Shown piece by piece: positions 41,569 through 50,409 of a DNA stretch of 64,000 nt; positions within the stretch are counted from its first letter, which is position 1, and each line of letters starts with the position of its first letter. Source of the DNA: an uncultured Muribaculaceae bacterium (GTDB taxonomy: Bacteria; Bacteroidota; Bacteroidia; Bacteroidales; Muribaculaceae); the NCBI GenBank assembly GCA_910579675.1, contig CAJTUF010000004.1, forward strand, positions 95,523 through 159,522, in the 5' to 3' direction. Under the pieces are notes generated by a model that was given only the letters and a program-made list of their open reading frames with translations, was not told the DNA's origin and ran no database searches. Made by a program: the position numbers and the translations under genes.

Positions 41569-44500
41569 TTAGAAGGTGATATTGACACCGCCCGAGAGAG
41601 TGCGGATAGGAGCATAGTAGGAGTTGCTGATGCTACCGCTCAGGCTCTGACGGGGATCCAGACCCTTACGCTTCGACCATACGGCAACATTCTCGGCTGC
41701 GAAGTAGAAGCGGAGACGGTCGATCTGCACCTTGCGGGTAACCTTCGAGGGGAGGGTGTAGCCGAAGTTGATGTTCTGGAGAGCGAGATAAGCGGCGCTG
41801 GTGAGGAAGCGGTCGGAGGTCGAGGCTGAGTAGCGGTCGTCAAACTCTACGTAGGGGATGCCGCTGCCCTTGTTGGTCGAGCTCCAGCCATTGAGAAGAT
41901 CCTTGTGCATGGCGTAGCCCTTGCTCGAAGCGTTGGCGGGCGACATGAGCGATGCATAGGTATTGTCGTAGACCTTGCCGCCGAGCTGGTAGGTGAAGTC
42001 GAGCGAGAGGTCGAAGCCATAGGCGTTGAGCGAGGTGCCGAAGCCGCCGTAGGCGCTGGGGAGTGCGGTGCCGCAGAGGTAGAAGTCGCCTTCAGAGTAG
42101 GTCTCGGTCATCTCCTGGCCGGTAACGTTGCCCTTGTCGTCGGTAACGTTTTTCCACCAGCGGGCTGCACCGGTCTCGGGGTTCACGCCGGCCCAGCGCT
42201 TGATGCGCCAGGTGTAGAGGGGCTCGCCCTCGCCGTAGAAGTAGTTGCCGCTGCTGTAGCCGTCGACGCCGTCGACTGTCATGGTCTTGTGCTCGTCGGG
42301 CAGGCGGGTCACCTTGTTCTTATACCAGGTGATGTTGGCGTTGACGCTCCACACGAGGTTGCGGGTGCGGATGATGTCGCCGCGGAGGTCGATTTCAAGA
42401 CCGTTGTTGGTCATGTCGCCGATATTGTCGTAGAAGCTGGTGTAGCCGTAGCTCGGGGGGAGGGGGAACGAGAAGAGCATATCGGTGGTCTTGCGGTAGA
42501 AGCCTTCGATAGTACCCGAGAGGCGCTCGTTGAATATCGAGAAGTCGATACCGTAGTTGAGGTTGCCGCCCTTCTCCCATGAGATGTTGCGGTTGCCGAG
42601 GGTGTTGGGCTGTGCCGAGGGAACACCGCCGGAGTTTACGATGGTGTAGGTGTCGGTGTAGCGGAAGTTACCGATGTTGTCGTTGCCCTGCTCACCATAC
42701 GAGAGCTTGAGCTTGAGCTGGTCAACCCAGGGAGCGTCGAAGAATGCTTCCTTGTTGATGAGCCATGCGGCCGATGCCGACCAGAAGGTACCCCAGCGGT
42801 GCTCGGGATCGAAGCGCGACGAAGCATCGCGGCGGAGCGAGGCGCTCACGAAATATTTCGAGTCGAAGTCGTAGTTCACGCGGCCAAACCAGCCCTCGTT
42901 GTTGTACTCGTTGCGGTACGACGACGAGCTGCCGTCGTTGATGGCGCCTTCGAGTTCCTCATTGTCAGGAAGGAGCATGTTGCTGCGGCTTGCCATGAGG
43001 TAGTCGTAGTTGTTCCAGTAGTTCTCATGACCTACGAGGATGTTGACATTGTGCTTGCCGAAGAGGTGGCTCCAGCTGAGGAGCTGCTGGAAGGTGTAGT
43101 CCATGCGGCGGGTCGAGTACTTGTAGACAGTACCGTTGTTGGTCTTGTACTGACCGTAGTAGGGGTTGGTCACCGAGGTCTGGCGCTGGTCGTAGAGGTT
43201 CACGCTGTTGTTGGTGGTGAACTTGAAGTCCTTGAGGAAGCGGATTTCAGCGAAGCCGCTTGCGGTGAGTGCGTTACCATTGTACTTGCTCACGTCGAGG
43301 GTGTTGGCCGAGATGGGGTTGGCACCCGAGAAGATGGGGCGGAGCATACCGGCGTTCATACCGTCGCCGTAGTCATACATGGTGTTGCCGTATTCGTCGG
43401 TCATGATCTTGCCCGAAGCATCGCGCACGTAGAGGGGATAGATCGGGGCCATCTGGTTGTTTACATAGAAGATGTTGCCCGAGTTGCCGGAGTTACCGTC
43501 GTTGCCGTTGAACTTGGAGTTGTAGTTGGTATACGACATGTTGCCGCCCACCTTGAGCCATGTCTTTGCCTGATAGTCGGCCGAGAGGCGGCCGGTGAAG
43601 CGCTTGTAGCCCGAGTTGATGGTGATACCGTCGTTGTCGAGATAGCTGGCCGAGAGGTAGAACGAGCCGCGCTCGTTGCCCTGCGAGATGTTCACGTTGT
43701 ATTCCTGACGGAGTGCGTTCTGATAGGCTGCCTCGGCCCAGTTGTCGGGGGTCAGGAAATATTCCATACCGTTGTAGGCCACCTTGTTGCCGATGGTCAC
43801 TGCGGGATTGAACTTATATCCGTCGATGAGCACGCCCTGACCGGCGGGGATGTTGAACACATTGTAGCCGAGCGAGGCGCTCAGACCGAGGGCGCCACCG
43901 GCTGCGGTGGGCACGTTCTTGAGGTCGGAGAAGAATGCCTGGTTGACATAGCCGAGAGCCTGGGCTTCGGTCATCTTGAACTGGCCGTTGGGGTTGGTCA
44001 GGTAGTTGCCTATCTGACGGCCGTAGGCCTCCATATACTGCATGGGATCGGAGATCACGTCGTAGTCGGCGATGGCGCGGCTGTTGGAGCCCCACTTGGC
44101 GTCGACGGTCACGCGGGCCTGGCCCTGCTGACCTTTCTTGGTGGTGATGAGGATCACACCGTTGGCACCGCGGGCACCGTAGAGGGCGTTGGAAGCGGCG
44201 TCCTTGAGCACAGTCATCGACTCGATGTCCTGTGTGGAGATATTGTCGAGATTGCCTGCAAAGGGCACGCCGTCGAGCACGATGAGAGGATCATTGCCGG
44301 CGTTGATCGAAGAGATACCGCGGATGCGGATGTTGGCGGTCGAGTTGCCGGGAGCACCCGAAGCGGTGTTGATCTGCACACCCGACACTTTACCCTTGAG
44401 GGCTTCGACGGGGTTGGTCACCTGCACGCCTTCGATCTCTTTGGCGTTGACCACTGAAGCTGAACCGGTGAAGGAGGAACGGGTAGCTGTGCCGTAGGCC

Positions 44501-44823
44501 ACTACCATAACCTCATCGAGGGTATTGTCGTGATTGGCGAGCTCTATTCGCATAGGCTTGGTGAAGTCAATCTTGACATTACGGGTGATCATGCCGACAA
44601 ACGACACGTGGATATGTGTCACATTGGCGGGGACATTGAGTGAGAACTCGCCGTCGATGTTGGTTGCGGTGCCTTGACCGCCACCTACGGGCATGACAGT
44701 TGCACCTGCCAGAGGCTCGCCGTCACCCTCGAAGACCACAGTACCGGTCACCGTGCGGCTCTGGGCCACTGCGGCGACGGTAGTGAGGACTACCGTGAGA
44801 AGTAATAGAAACAGCTTTTTCAT
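41569..44823 (-). CDS. SusC/RagA-family TonB-linked outer-membrane transporter (left pair)
   Basis: 1084 residues. Signal peptide MKKLFLLLLTVVLTTVAAVA; carboxypeptidase-regulatory-like domain (about 22-105: TVTGTVVFEGDGEPLAGATV); TonB box LDEVMVVAYG; plug (about 120-230: VEALKGKVSGVQI, IRIRGISSINAGNDPLIVLDGVPF, LKDAASNALYGARGANGVILITTK); then a 22-strand-type barrel to the C-terminal aromatic residue (SGGVNITF). It imports large ligands with SusD. Its first 87 bp match the divergent susC at 45476 in inverted orientation (about 92%). Its only recognisable promoter lies in the putative invertible segment. Confidence 0.95.
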   Translation of the reverse strand: MKKLFLLLLTVVLTTVAAVAQSRTVTGTVVFEGDGEPLAGATVMPVGGGQGTATNIDGEFSLNVPANVTHIHVSFVGMITRNVKIDFTKPMRIELANHDNTLDEVMVVAYGTATRSSFTGSASVVNAKEIEGVQVTNPVEALKGKVSGVQINTASGAPGNSTANIRIRGISSINAGNDPLIVLDGVPFAGNLDNISTQDIESMTVLKDAASNALYGARGANGVILITTKKGQQGQARVTVDAKWGSNSRAIADYDVISDPMQYMEAYGRQIGNYLTNPNGQFKMTEAQALGYVNQAFFSDLKNVPTAAGGALGLSASLGYNVFNIPAGQGVLIDGYKFNPAVTIGNKVAYNGMEYFLTPDNWAEAAYQNALRQEYNVNISQGNERGSFYLSASYLDNDGITINSGYKRFTGRLSADYQAKTWLKVGGNMSYTNYNSKFNGNDGNSGNSGNIFYVNNQMAPIYPLYVRDASGKIMTDEYGNTMYDYGDGMNAGMLRPIFSGANPISANTLDVSKYNGNALTASGFAEIRFLKDFKFTTNNSVNLYDQRQTSVTNPYYGQYKTNNGTVYKYSTRRMDYTFQQLLSWSHLFGKHNVNILVGHENYWNNYDYLMASRSNMLLPDNEELEGAINDGSSSSYRNEYNNEGWFGRVNYDFDSKYFVSASLRRDASSRFDPEHRWGTFWSASAAWLINKEAFFDAPWVDQLKLKLSYGEQGNDNIGNFRYTDTYTIVNSGGVPSAQPNTLGNRNISWEKGGNLNYGIDFSIFNERLSGTIEGFYRKTTDMLFSFPLPPSYGYTSFYDNIGDMTNNGLEIDLRGDIIRTRNLVWSVNANITWYKNKVTRLPDEHKTMTVDGVDGYSSGNYFYGEGEPLYTWRIKRWAGVNPETGAARWWKNVTDDKGNVTGQEMTETYSEGDFYLCGTALPSAYGGFGTSLNAYGFDLSLDFTYQLGGKVYDNTYASLMSPANASSKGYAMHKDLLNGWSSTNKGSGIPYVEFDDRYSASTSDRFLTSAAYLALQNINFGYTLPSKVTRKVQIDRLRFYFAAENVAVWSKRKGLDPRQSLSGSISNSYYAPIRTLSGGVNITF
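44737..44823 (-). repeat. Left arm of 87-bp inverted repeat (susC 5' end)
   Basis: First 87 bases of the left susC gene. By eye about 80 of 87 match the first 87 bases of the right susC (45476-45562), with a 23-bp exact run near the end. Confidence 0.85.
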
Positions 44824-44889
44824 AAAAATTATTTAAATAGATATAAGTGTTGTCGTCTTTAATGATGCGAACGCTGAATGCGTGTGATA

Positions 44890-44898
44890 GGGGGGGGG
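44890..44898. repeat. G9 homopolymer in the left susC leader
   Basis: Nine consecutive G on the plus strand (C9 in the minus-strand transcript leader), between the inverted-repeat site and the susC start. Confidence 0.9.
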
Positions 44899-44909
44899 TG
44901 GACAGATTA

Positions 44910-45141
44910 AACGTCCGTTTAAATAAGTCGCCAAGCCATCACTGGCCATGACGGAAAACTATGCTGGACATCATAATTCGACGGCAAAATTAAGGTTTTA
45001 TAACACACCATGCAACTTTCATTAAAGAAATTTTAAGTTTTCAGCCCTCCAAAAGTCATTTTTGAAGCAAAAACAAGGGCTATCCAATACAAATTCTCTC
45101 TTTACACCCCGATATGATAGCAAAGAGAGAAAACGGACGTT
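44910..45141. promoter_or_regulatory. Putative invertible promoter segment with Mpi-like crossover sites
   Basis: Left site AACGTCCGTTT at 44910-44920 and right site AAACGGACGTT at 45131-45141 are exact inverted copies. Each consists of AACG and CGTT half-sites around an asymmetric 2-bp core (TC on the left, GA on the right as read on plus); the left copy extends to a 7-bp palindromic arm pair at 44907-44922. The 210-bp segment between contains the minus-strand promoter at 45015-44985. Serine invertases need this layout. The core AAACGTCCGT is one base off the Mpi consensus I recall (ARACGTWCGT). Confidence 0.62.
44985..45015 (-). promoter_or_regulatory. Promoter of the left SusC/SusD operon (inside invertible segment)
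   Basis: Minus strand TTG (45015-45013), 20-nt spacer, TAATTTTG (44992-44985). In this orientation it reads toward the left susC. Confidence 0.7.
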
Positions 45142-45325
45142 AAAACTCATCCTGCGCTATGGCTCAAGATACCGACCACCGACACAATGCAACCGCCCCG
45201 GTTGCATATATCAAACTGACACCATCTTCTCCACCGCAAAATATACACCTATGCCATCAAATGGAGGTATTTTTATTTCAATTTGATAACATTTTCGTGT
45301 TTTTTGCTCGATTTTTGCTGAAATA

Positions 45326-45357
45326 TTTGGAAGATATGTTACCAAAACTTAATTTTG
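45326..45357 (+). promoter_or_regulatory. Promoter of the right SusC/SusD operon
   Basis: TTTG (45326-45329), 20-nt spacer, TAATTTTG (45350-45357). It lies outside the inverted sites and leaves a leader of about 110 nt. Confidence 0.75.
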
Positions 45358-45475
45358 CCGCTCATATCGCGTTTCCACCTAAACGGAGCGATTCAGTGAC
45401 ACATTTCTCCATACAGGGCTGAGCAATCAACCCACCCATTATCCAGCAAGGTTTAATCAATCTATTTATACATTT

Positions 45476-45562
45476 ATGAAAAAGCTGTTTCTTTTACTGC
45501 TGACAGTAGTTCTCACTACCGTCGCCGCATTGGCCCAGGGCCGCACGGTGACCGGTACTGTG
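45476..45562 (+). repeat. Right arm of 87-bp inverted repeat (susC 5' end)
   Basis: Encodes MKKLFLLLLTVVLTTVAALA and the next residues, nearly the same as the left susC start. Confidence 0.85.
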
Positions 45563-48500
45563 ATCTCTGCGTCGGACGGCGAGCCGCTGATCGGCGCAAC
45601 CGTTCAGCCTGTAGGTGAAGGCTCAGGCGTCGCAACCGATGCCGACGGCCACTTCCGCCTCACAGTGAAGTCAGACGTGCGTAAGATCAAAGTGACTTAC
45701 GTAGGCATGGTGACCCAGATCGTCGATATCCAGTCGACCGCCATGATCATCAAGATGTCGTCGACCGACAACATCCTCGACGAAGTGATGGTGGTGGCCT
45801 ACGGACAAGCCAAGAAGTCGTCGCTCACCGGCGCTGTGTCGTCGATTTCGGGCGGTCAGATCGAAAAGCTCTCCGTCAGCAATGTCAGCAAGGCTCTCGA
45901 AGGCGCCGTTCCGGGCGTGCAGGTGGCAATGCAGAGCGGCCAGCCCGGCACCTCGGCCACCGTCCGCATCCGTGGTATCGGCTCCATCAACTCCTCCTCA
46001 TCGCCTCTCTATGTGGTCGACGGCGTGCCCTTCCAGGGTGAGATCTCCTCGATCAACCCCGCCGACATCGAGTCGATGAATGTGCTCAAGGATGCCGCCT
46101 CAACCGCTCTCTACGGTGCCCGCGCCGCCAACGGTGTGATCCTCATCACCACCAAGCGCGGCTCGCAAAACCGCACCAAGGTGACCCTCGACGTGCGTCT
46201 GGGCTCCAACAGCCGCGGCATTCCCAACTACGACGTCATGACCGACCCCGCTGAATATGTCAAGGCCTACTGGCTCGCTCAGAAAAACACCCTCGGCGAC
46301 GGCGCTGCCGCAGCCGCCCAGATATTCGGCGACCTCGGCTACAACCCATGGGACTGCGCCAACGACGCAATGATCGACGCCAACGGCAATGTGACCACCG
46401 CACGCCTCCTCTGGAGCGACCGCTGGGAAGATGAAGCTCTCCGCAACGGTTTCCGTCAGGAATACAACCTCACCGTGTCGGGCGGCAACGAGCGCAGCAA
46501 CCACTTCCTCTCGCTCGGCTACCTCGACGACGAGGGTATCGTGGCCAACTCCGACTACTCGCGCCTCTCGATGCGCGCCAGCGGCAACTACGATGTCAAC
46601 AAATACCTCCAGGTAAACGGCAACATAGCCTATGCACGTGGCGAGCAGAACGCCCTCAACATCTCGAGCCTCTCCAACTACTCCAACCCCTTCTCGTTTA
46701 TCCAGAGCGTTGCCCCGATCTACCCCGTGTATCAGTACGACCGCTCAGGCAACCGTGTGCTTGACGAAAACGGCAAGCCCGTCTACGACTTCGGCGACGG
46801 CACCATGGGCGCCCGCGCCTACGCTCCCAACCAGAACCCCGTGGCCTCCAACGATGCCAACCGCAACTCCACCCTCACCGACAATATCAGCATCCGCGCC
46901 GGTATCACCGTCAACATCTGGGACGGACTCAAATTCCAGGCCAACGGCGGCTATGATGTGACCAACATCAACCGCAACCAGTTCATGACCCCCAGCTTCG
47001 GCGACGCCCAGCAGGTAGGCGGCCGCGGCTACAAGACCCGCTCGCGCATGGACACCTATACCATCAACGAGCTCCTCACATATGTCAAGACCTTCGGCAA
47101 GCACACCATCGACGTAATGGCAGGCCACGAAAACTACTACTACGCCTACAATTACCTCTACAATGCCAAGCACATGTTCTTCGACCCCACCATCGATGAG
47201 TTCAACAACGCCATCGTGATGGACAACATGAACTCCTACACCCAGAAGACCTCGATCGAATCGGTATTCGGCCGCATCAACTACAACTTCGACGACCGCT
47301 ACTACATCTCCGCTTCGATCCGCGGCGACGGCTCATCGCGCTTCGCTCCCGGCCACCGCTGGGGCACTTTCTGGAGCCTCGGCGCAAGCTGGCGCTTCTC
47401 CAAGGAATCGTTTATGGAAGGCACACGCGGCTGGCTCGACAATGCAAGCCTCCGCGCCAGCTATGGCACCGTGGGCAACGACGCCATCCTCGACTCCGAC
47501 GGATATGCCAACTACTACCCCTACCTCAACCAGTACAGCGTTGAAAACGCCGACGGCGCTTTCTCCGTGTCGAAGTGGTATCAGGGCAACCCCGAGCTCA
47601 CTTGGGAGAAGTCGGCCAACTTCAACATAGGCCTCACCGGCGTGCTCTTCAACAACCTCCTCAACCTCGACGTGGAGTACTTCTACAAGCACACCAGCGA
47701 CATGCTCTACAATGTGCCCCAGCCCCCCAGCAGCGGCGTGAGCTACATCCCCGAAAACGCCATGACCATGAACAACTCGGGCGTTGAGTTCACTCTCGGC
47801 CTCAACCTCCCCATGCCCAAGGACTGGCGCCTCGGCTTCACCTTCACCGGCACCCACTACAAGAATGAGGTGACCGACATCCCCGAAAACAAGCGCCTCG
47901 ACGGCATAACCTCCGGTCTCTTCAACATCCGCGAGGGCCGCTCGGTCTACGACTTCTACACCTACGAGTGGGCAGGCCTCAACGATGAGGGCCGCAACAT
48001 CTACTATGTAGACAAGACCGACGACCATGGCAACATTATCGGCCGCGAGACTACCACCAACTATGCCAACGCCACCAAGTACTATGTAGGCTCGGCCATC
48101 CCCGACTTCCAGGGCGGTCTCCAGATGGACTTAGGATGGAAGGGCATCGACTTCTCCATCGGCACCAACTACCAGATCGGAGGCAAGTGCATGGACTACA
48201 TGTACCAGGGATTCATGGGCGTGCAGGCAGGCTTCAACTTCCACCGCGACATGCTTGATGCCTGGACCCCACAGAACACCAATACCAACGTGCCTTTCCT
48301 CGAGCGTGACCAGAACATCAACACCACCTCGAGCCGCTTCCTCACCGACGCCTCATTCTTCAACATCCGCAACATCACCCTCGGCTACTCACTCCCCGCC
48401 GAGCTCATGCGCAAGGCTTATCTCGAAAACCTCCGCGTGTACGTGACCGCCGACAATGTGGCTCTCTTCAGCAAGCGCAAAGGTCTGGATCCCCGCCAGT

Positions 48501-48574
48501 ATATCTCCGGCTCGTCGCAGGCCAACTACTCGGCCATACGCACCATCGCCGCCGGCATCCAGCTCACTTTCTAA
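45476..48574 (+). CDS. SusC/RagA-family TonB-linked outer-membrane transporter (right pair)
   Basis: 1032 residues. Signal peptide nearly identical to that of the left SusC; regulatory-like domain (about 22-100: VISASDGEPLIGATVQPVG); TonB box LDEVMVVAYGQ; plug with VSKALEGAVPGVQV, SPLYVVDGVPFQGEI and LKDAASTALYGARAANGVILITTKRG; barrel with KRKGLDPRQYISGSSQANYSAIRT near the end and the terminal strand AAGIQLTF. Beyond the first 30 residues it diverges from the left SusC, so the ligands probably differ. Fixed promoter at 45326-45357. Confidence 0.95.
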   Translation: MKKLFLLLLTVVLTTVAALAQGRTVTGTVISASDGEPLIGATVQPVGEGSGVATDADGHFRLTVKSDVRKIKVTYVGMVTQIVDIQSTAMIIKMSSTDNILDEVMVVAYGQAKKSSLTGAVSSISGGQIEKLSVSNVSKALEGAVPGVQVAMQSGQPGTSATVRIRGIGSINSSSSPLYVVDGVPFQGEISSINPADIESMNVLKDAASTALYGARAANGVILITTKRGSQNRTKVTLDVRLGSNSRGIPNYDVMTDPAEYVKAYWLAQKNTLGDGAAAAAQIFGDLGYNPWDCANDAMIDANGNVTTARLLWSDRWEDEALRNGFRQEYNLTVSGGNERSNHFLSLGYLDDEGIVANSDYSRLSMRASGNYDVNKYLQVNGNIAYARGEQNALNISSLSNYSNPFSFIQSVAPIYPVYQYDRSGNRVLDENGKPVYDFGDGTMGARAYAPNQNPVASNDANRNSTLTDNISIRAGITVNIWDGLKFQANGGYDVTNINRNQFMTPSFGDAQQVGGRGYKTRSRMDTYTINELLTYVKTFGKHTIDVMAGHENYYYAYNYLYNAKHMFFDPTIDEFNNAIVMDNMNSYTQKTSIESVFGRINYNFDDRYYISASIRGDGSSRFAPGHRWGTFWSLGASWRFSKESFMEGTRGWLDNASLRASYGTVGNDAILDSDGYANYYPYLNQYSVENADGAFSVSKWYQGNPELTWEKSANFNIGLTGVLFNNLLNLDVEYFYKHTSDMLYNVPQPPSSGVSYIPENAMTMNNSGVEFTLGLNLPMPKDWRLGFTFTGTHYKNEVTDIPENKRLDGITSGLFNIREGRSVYDFYTYEWAGLNDEGRNIYYVDKTDDHGNIIGRETTTNYANATKYYVGSAIPDFQGGLQMDLGWKGIDFSIGTNYQIGGKCMDYMYQGFMGVQAGFNFHRDMLDAWTPQNTNTNVPFLERDQNINTTSSRFLTDASFFNIRNITLGYSLPAELMRKAYLENLRVYVTADNVALFSKRKGLDPRQYISGSSQANYSAIRTIAAGIQLTF

Positions 48575-48595
48575 TCCATCCCGACTATTACAACT

Positions 48596-50137
48596 ATGAA
48601 ACTCAATAAATTCCTCAAATACGGCGCCCTGCTCTCGACGGCCCTCATCGCCACCTCATGCGGCGAGGACTATCTCGACCGTCAGCCCGAAGGCGACCTC
48701 TCGGAAGAGGCCGTGCGCGACGTCATGGCTAAGGATCCCGAGCAGATCACCGCTTTTGTCAACGGTGCCTACATGAACCTCTACAATGGCGGCCAATATG
48801 CCACCAGCCACGATGTCTACGGCATGTACTGCTGGCGTCTGGCCACCGACCTCATGGTCGACGACGTGGCATTCACCCGCAACATACAGTGGTTTTCCTT
48901 CGACTATCAGCTCGACAACCGCCTCTACAACTACCGCCGCGTGGTGGCCACATGGCGCGAGCTCTACCAGGTGATCGACAACGCAAACAATATCATCACC
49001 CTCATGAATCCCACCGACGGCTCGGCTGTGACCGACAAGTTCAACCGTCAGGTGCTCGGCGAGGCCTACGGCATGCGTGCCCTCTGCTACTACTGGCTTA
49101 TCAACCTCTGGCAGCAGCCCTATGCCGAAGGACGCGACCAGCTCGGTGTGCCCATCAAGACCGAAGATGAATATCTCATGGGCCGCAACACCGTGGGTGC
49201 CGTCTACGATGTGATGATCTCCGACTGCGAGACCGCCCTCGGCTACCTCAACGGCCTCGGCATGCCCTCCAACAAGACCAACCTCGGCGAAAATGCCGTG
49301 GCCGGCATCTATGCCAACATCCTCATGATGACCGGCGACTATGCCAAGGCCAAGGAGATGGCTGTGAAGGCCACCCAGGGCGGTGCGCTCAACGGCGCCC
49401 AGCTCATGGACGGCATGAACTCCCTCTCGATGGACGAAGCTCTCTGGGGCTACGCCGTCAATTCCGAGACCACCTGCTACTATGCCTGCTTCGGCTCCCA
49501 CATGGACACCTACATGATAGGCTACGGCGGTCAGGTGGGCTACCGCAAGGAGGGTGCACAGTGGCTCGTCGACAAGATCGCCGACACCGACATCCGCAAG
49601 GGCTGGTTTGGCTACTCCGACGACTACAACCTCCTCGGTGTCGACTACTCCTATGAGCAGAACCTCGGCTTCCTCCCCTACCTCCAGAACAAGTTCCGCG
49701 ACGTGTATCTCACCACCGAGGGTGCAACCGGCCCCTTCGAGAGCGACTACATCTACATGCGCACCGCCGAATTTTACTTCGTAGCCGCCGAGGCTGCCTA
49801 TCTCCAGGGCAACCAGAGCGAGGCCGCCCAGTATCTCAACCAGATCATGGTGACCCGCGATCCCGCCTACTCCTTCACCGGCACCGGCGAGGAGCTCTAC
49901 AATGAGATATGCATCCAGAAGCGTATCGAGACCTGGGGCGAGGGTGTGCGCTACAACGACGCCCGCCGCCGAGGCGAGCAGATCCAGCGCAACCTCAGCG
50001 CCAACCACGCCAACGCCCAGCTCGCTCCCATGAACGCCGTCGACTACTCCTCGCGCGACTACCGCATGATCTATCAGATACCCTCGGTTGAGCTCGAAAA
50101 CAACTCCGAGATCACCAACTCCGAGCAGAATCCCTGA
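48596..50137 (+). CDS. SusD/RagB-family outer-membrane lipoprotein (right pair)
   Basis: 513 residues. Lipobox ATSC with Cys near residue 22, then GEDYLDRQPEGDLSEEAV, a common SusD start. Helical repeat part with YRRVVATWRELYQVIDNANNIITLM and GEAYGMRALCYYWLINLWQQPY; C-terminal part with YMRTAEFYFVAAEAAYLQGNQSEAAQYLNQIM and ICIQKRIETWGEGVRYNDARRRGE. It starts 21 bp after its SusC. The strong hairpin at 50172-50203 ends the operon. Ligand unknown. Confidence 0.95.
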   Translation: MKLNKFLKYGALLSTALIATSCGEDYLDRQPEGDLSEEAVRDVMAKDPEQITAFVNGAYMNLYNGGQYATSHDVYGMYCWRLATDLMVDDVAFTRNIQWFSFDYQLDNRLYNYRRVVATWRELYQVIDNANNIITLMNPTDGSAVTDKFNRQVLGEAYGMRALCYYWLINLWQQPYAEGRDQLGVPIKTEDEYLMGRNTVGAVYDVMISDCETALGYLNGLGMPSNKTNLGENAVAGIYANILMMTGDYAKAKEMAVKATQGGALNGAQLMDGMNSLSMDEALWGYAVNSETTCYYACFGSHMDTYMIGYGGQVGYRKEGAQWLVDKIADTDIRKGWFGYSDDYNLLGVDYSYEQNLGFLPYLQNKFRDVYLTTEGATGPFESDYIYMRTAEFYFVAAEAAYLQGNQSEAAQYLNQIMVTRDPAYSFTGTGEELYNEICIQKRIETWGEGVRYNDARRRGEQIQRNLSANHANAQLAPMNAVDYSSRDYRMIYQIPSVELENNSEITNSEQNP

Positions 50138-50171
50138 TAGCTCCGAAATATAATCAATATCTACGCTGACT

Positions 50172-50203
50172 GCGGGACTCCCCACCACTCCGGGGAGTCC
50201 CGC
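50172..50203 (+). terminator. Terminator of the right SusC/SusD operon
   Basis: A 12-bp perfect stem GCGGGACTCCCC/GGGGAGTCCCGC (50172-50183 with 50192-50203), 8-nt loop, then TCTCCTTTATTT. Confidence 0.88.
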
Positions 50204-50243
50204 TCTCCTTTATTTGTGTGTTTCAAAGATATTTTACGATTTA

Positions 50244-50276
50244 TTTGCACCGCTTCAGAAATAATAGCTAACTTTG
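50244..50276 (+). promoter_or_regulatory. Promoter of korAB
   Basis: TTTG (50244-50247), 21-nt spacer, TAACTTTG (50269-50276); leader of about 125 nt. Confidence 0.78.
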
Positions 50277-50409
50277 CCACGGCTCTCCCTCTATGGGGCA
50301 GCCCGGGCAGTCAATGCGTTCCTGCTCCCTCAAATTAACCTGAAGAATACCATCCAGAAAATCCGAACGCTTCACGCTTTTCCCCCTTCTATACATATAT
50401 AATAAGGCT

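Noticed and set aside
45159..45422. 87-codon frame in the gap before the right susC
   Set aside because: It runs through the susC promoter and has no protein-like pattern.
44824..45475. Riboswitch or conserved leader RNA in the divergent susC gap
   Set aside because: No known aptamer pattern was recognised; promoters and inverted sites account for the visible signals.
45673..45682. AGACGTGCGT inside the right susC, resembling an Mpi site
   Set aside because: It lies in coding sequence, has a symmetric-mismatched context and no inverted partner nearby; a chance match in GC-rich DNA.
48656..50188. Long minus-strand open frame of 510 codons
   Set aside because: Antisense shadow of the SusD gene; Val/Gly/His-rich translation with no family signs. 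The same holds for similar frames opposite other SusC, KorA and mutase genes.
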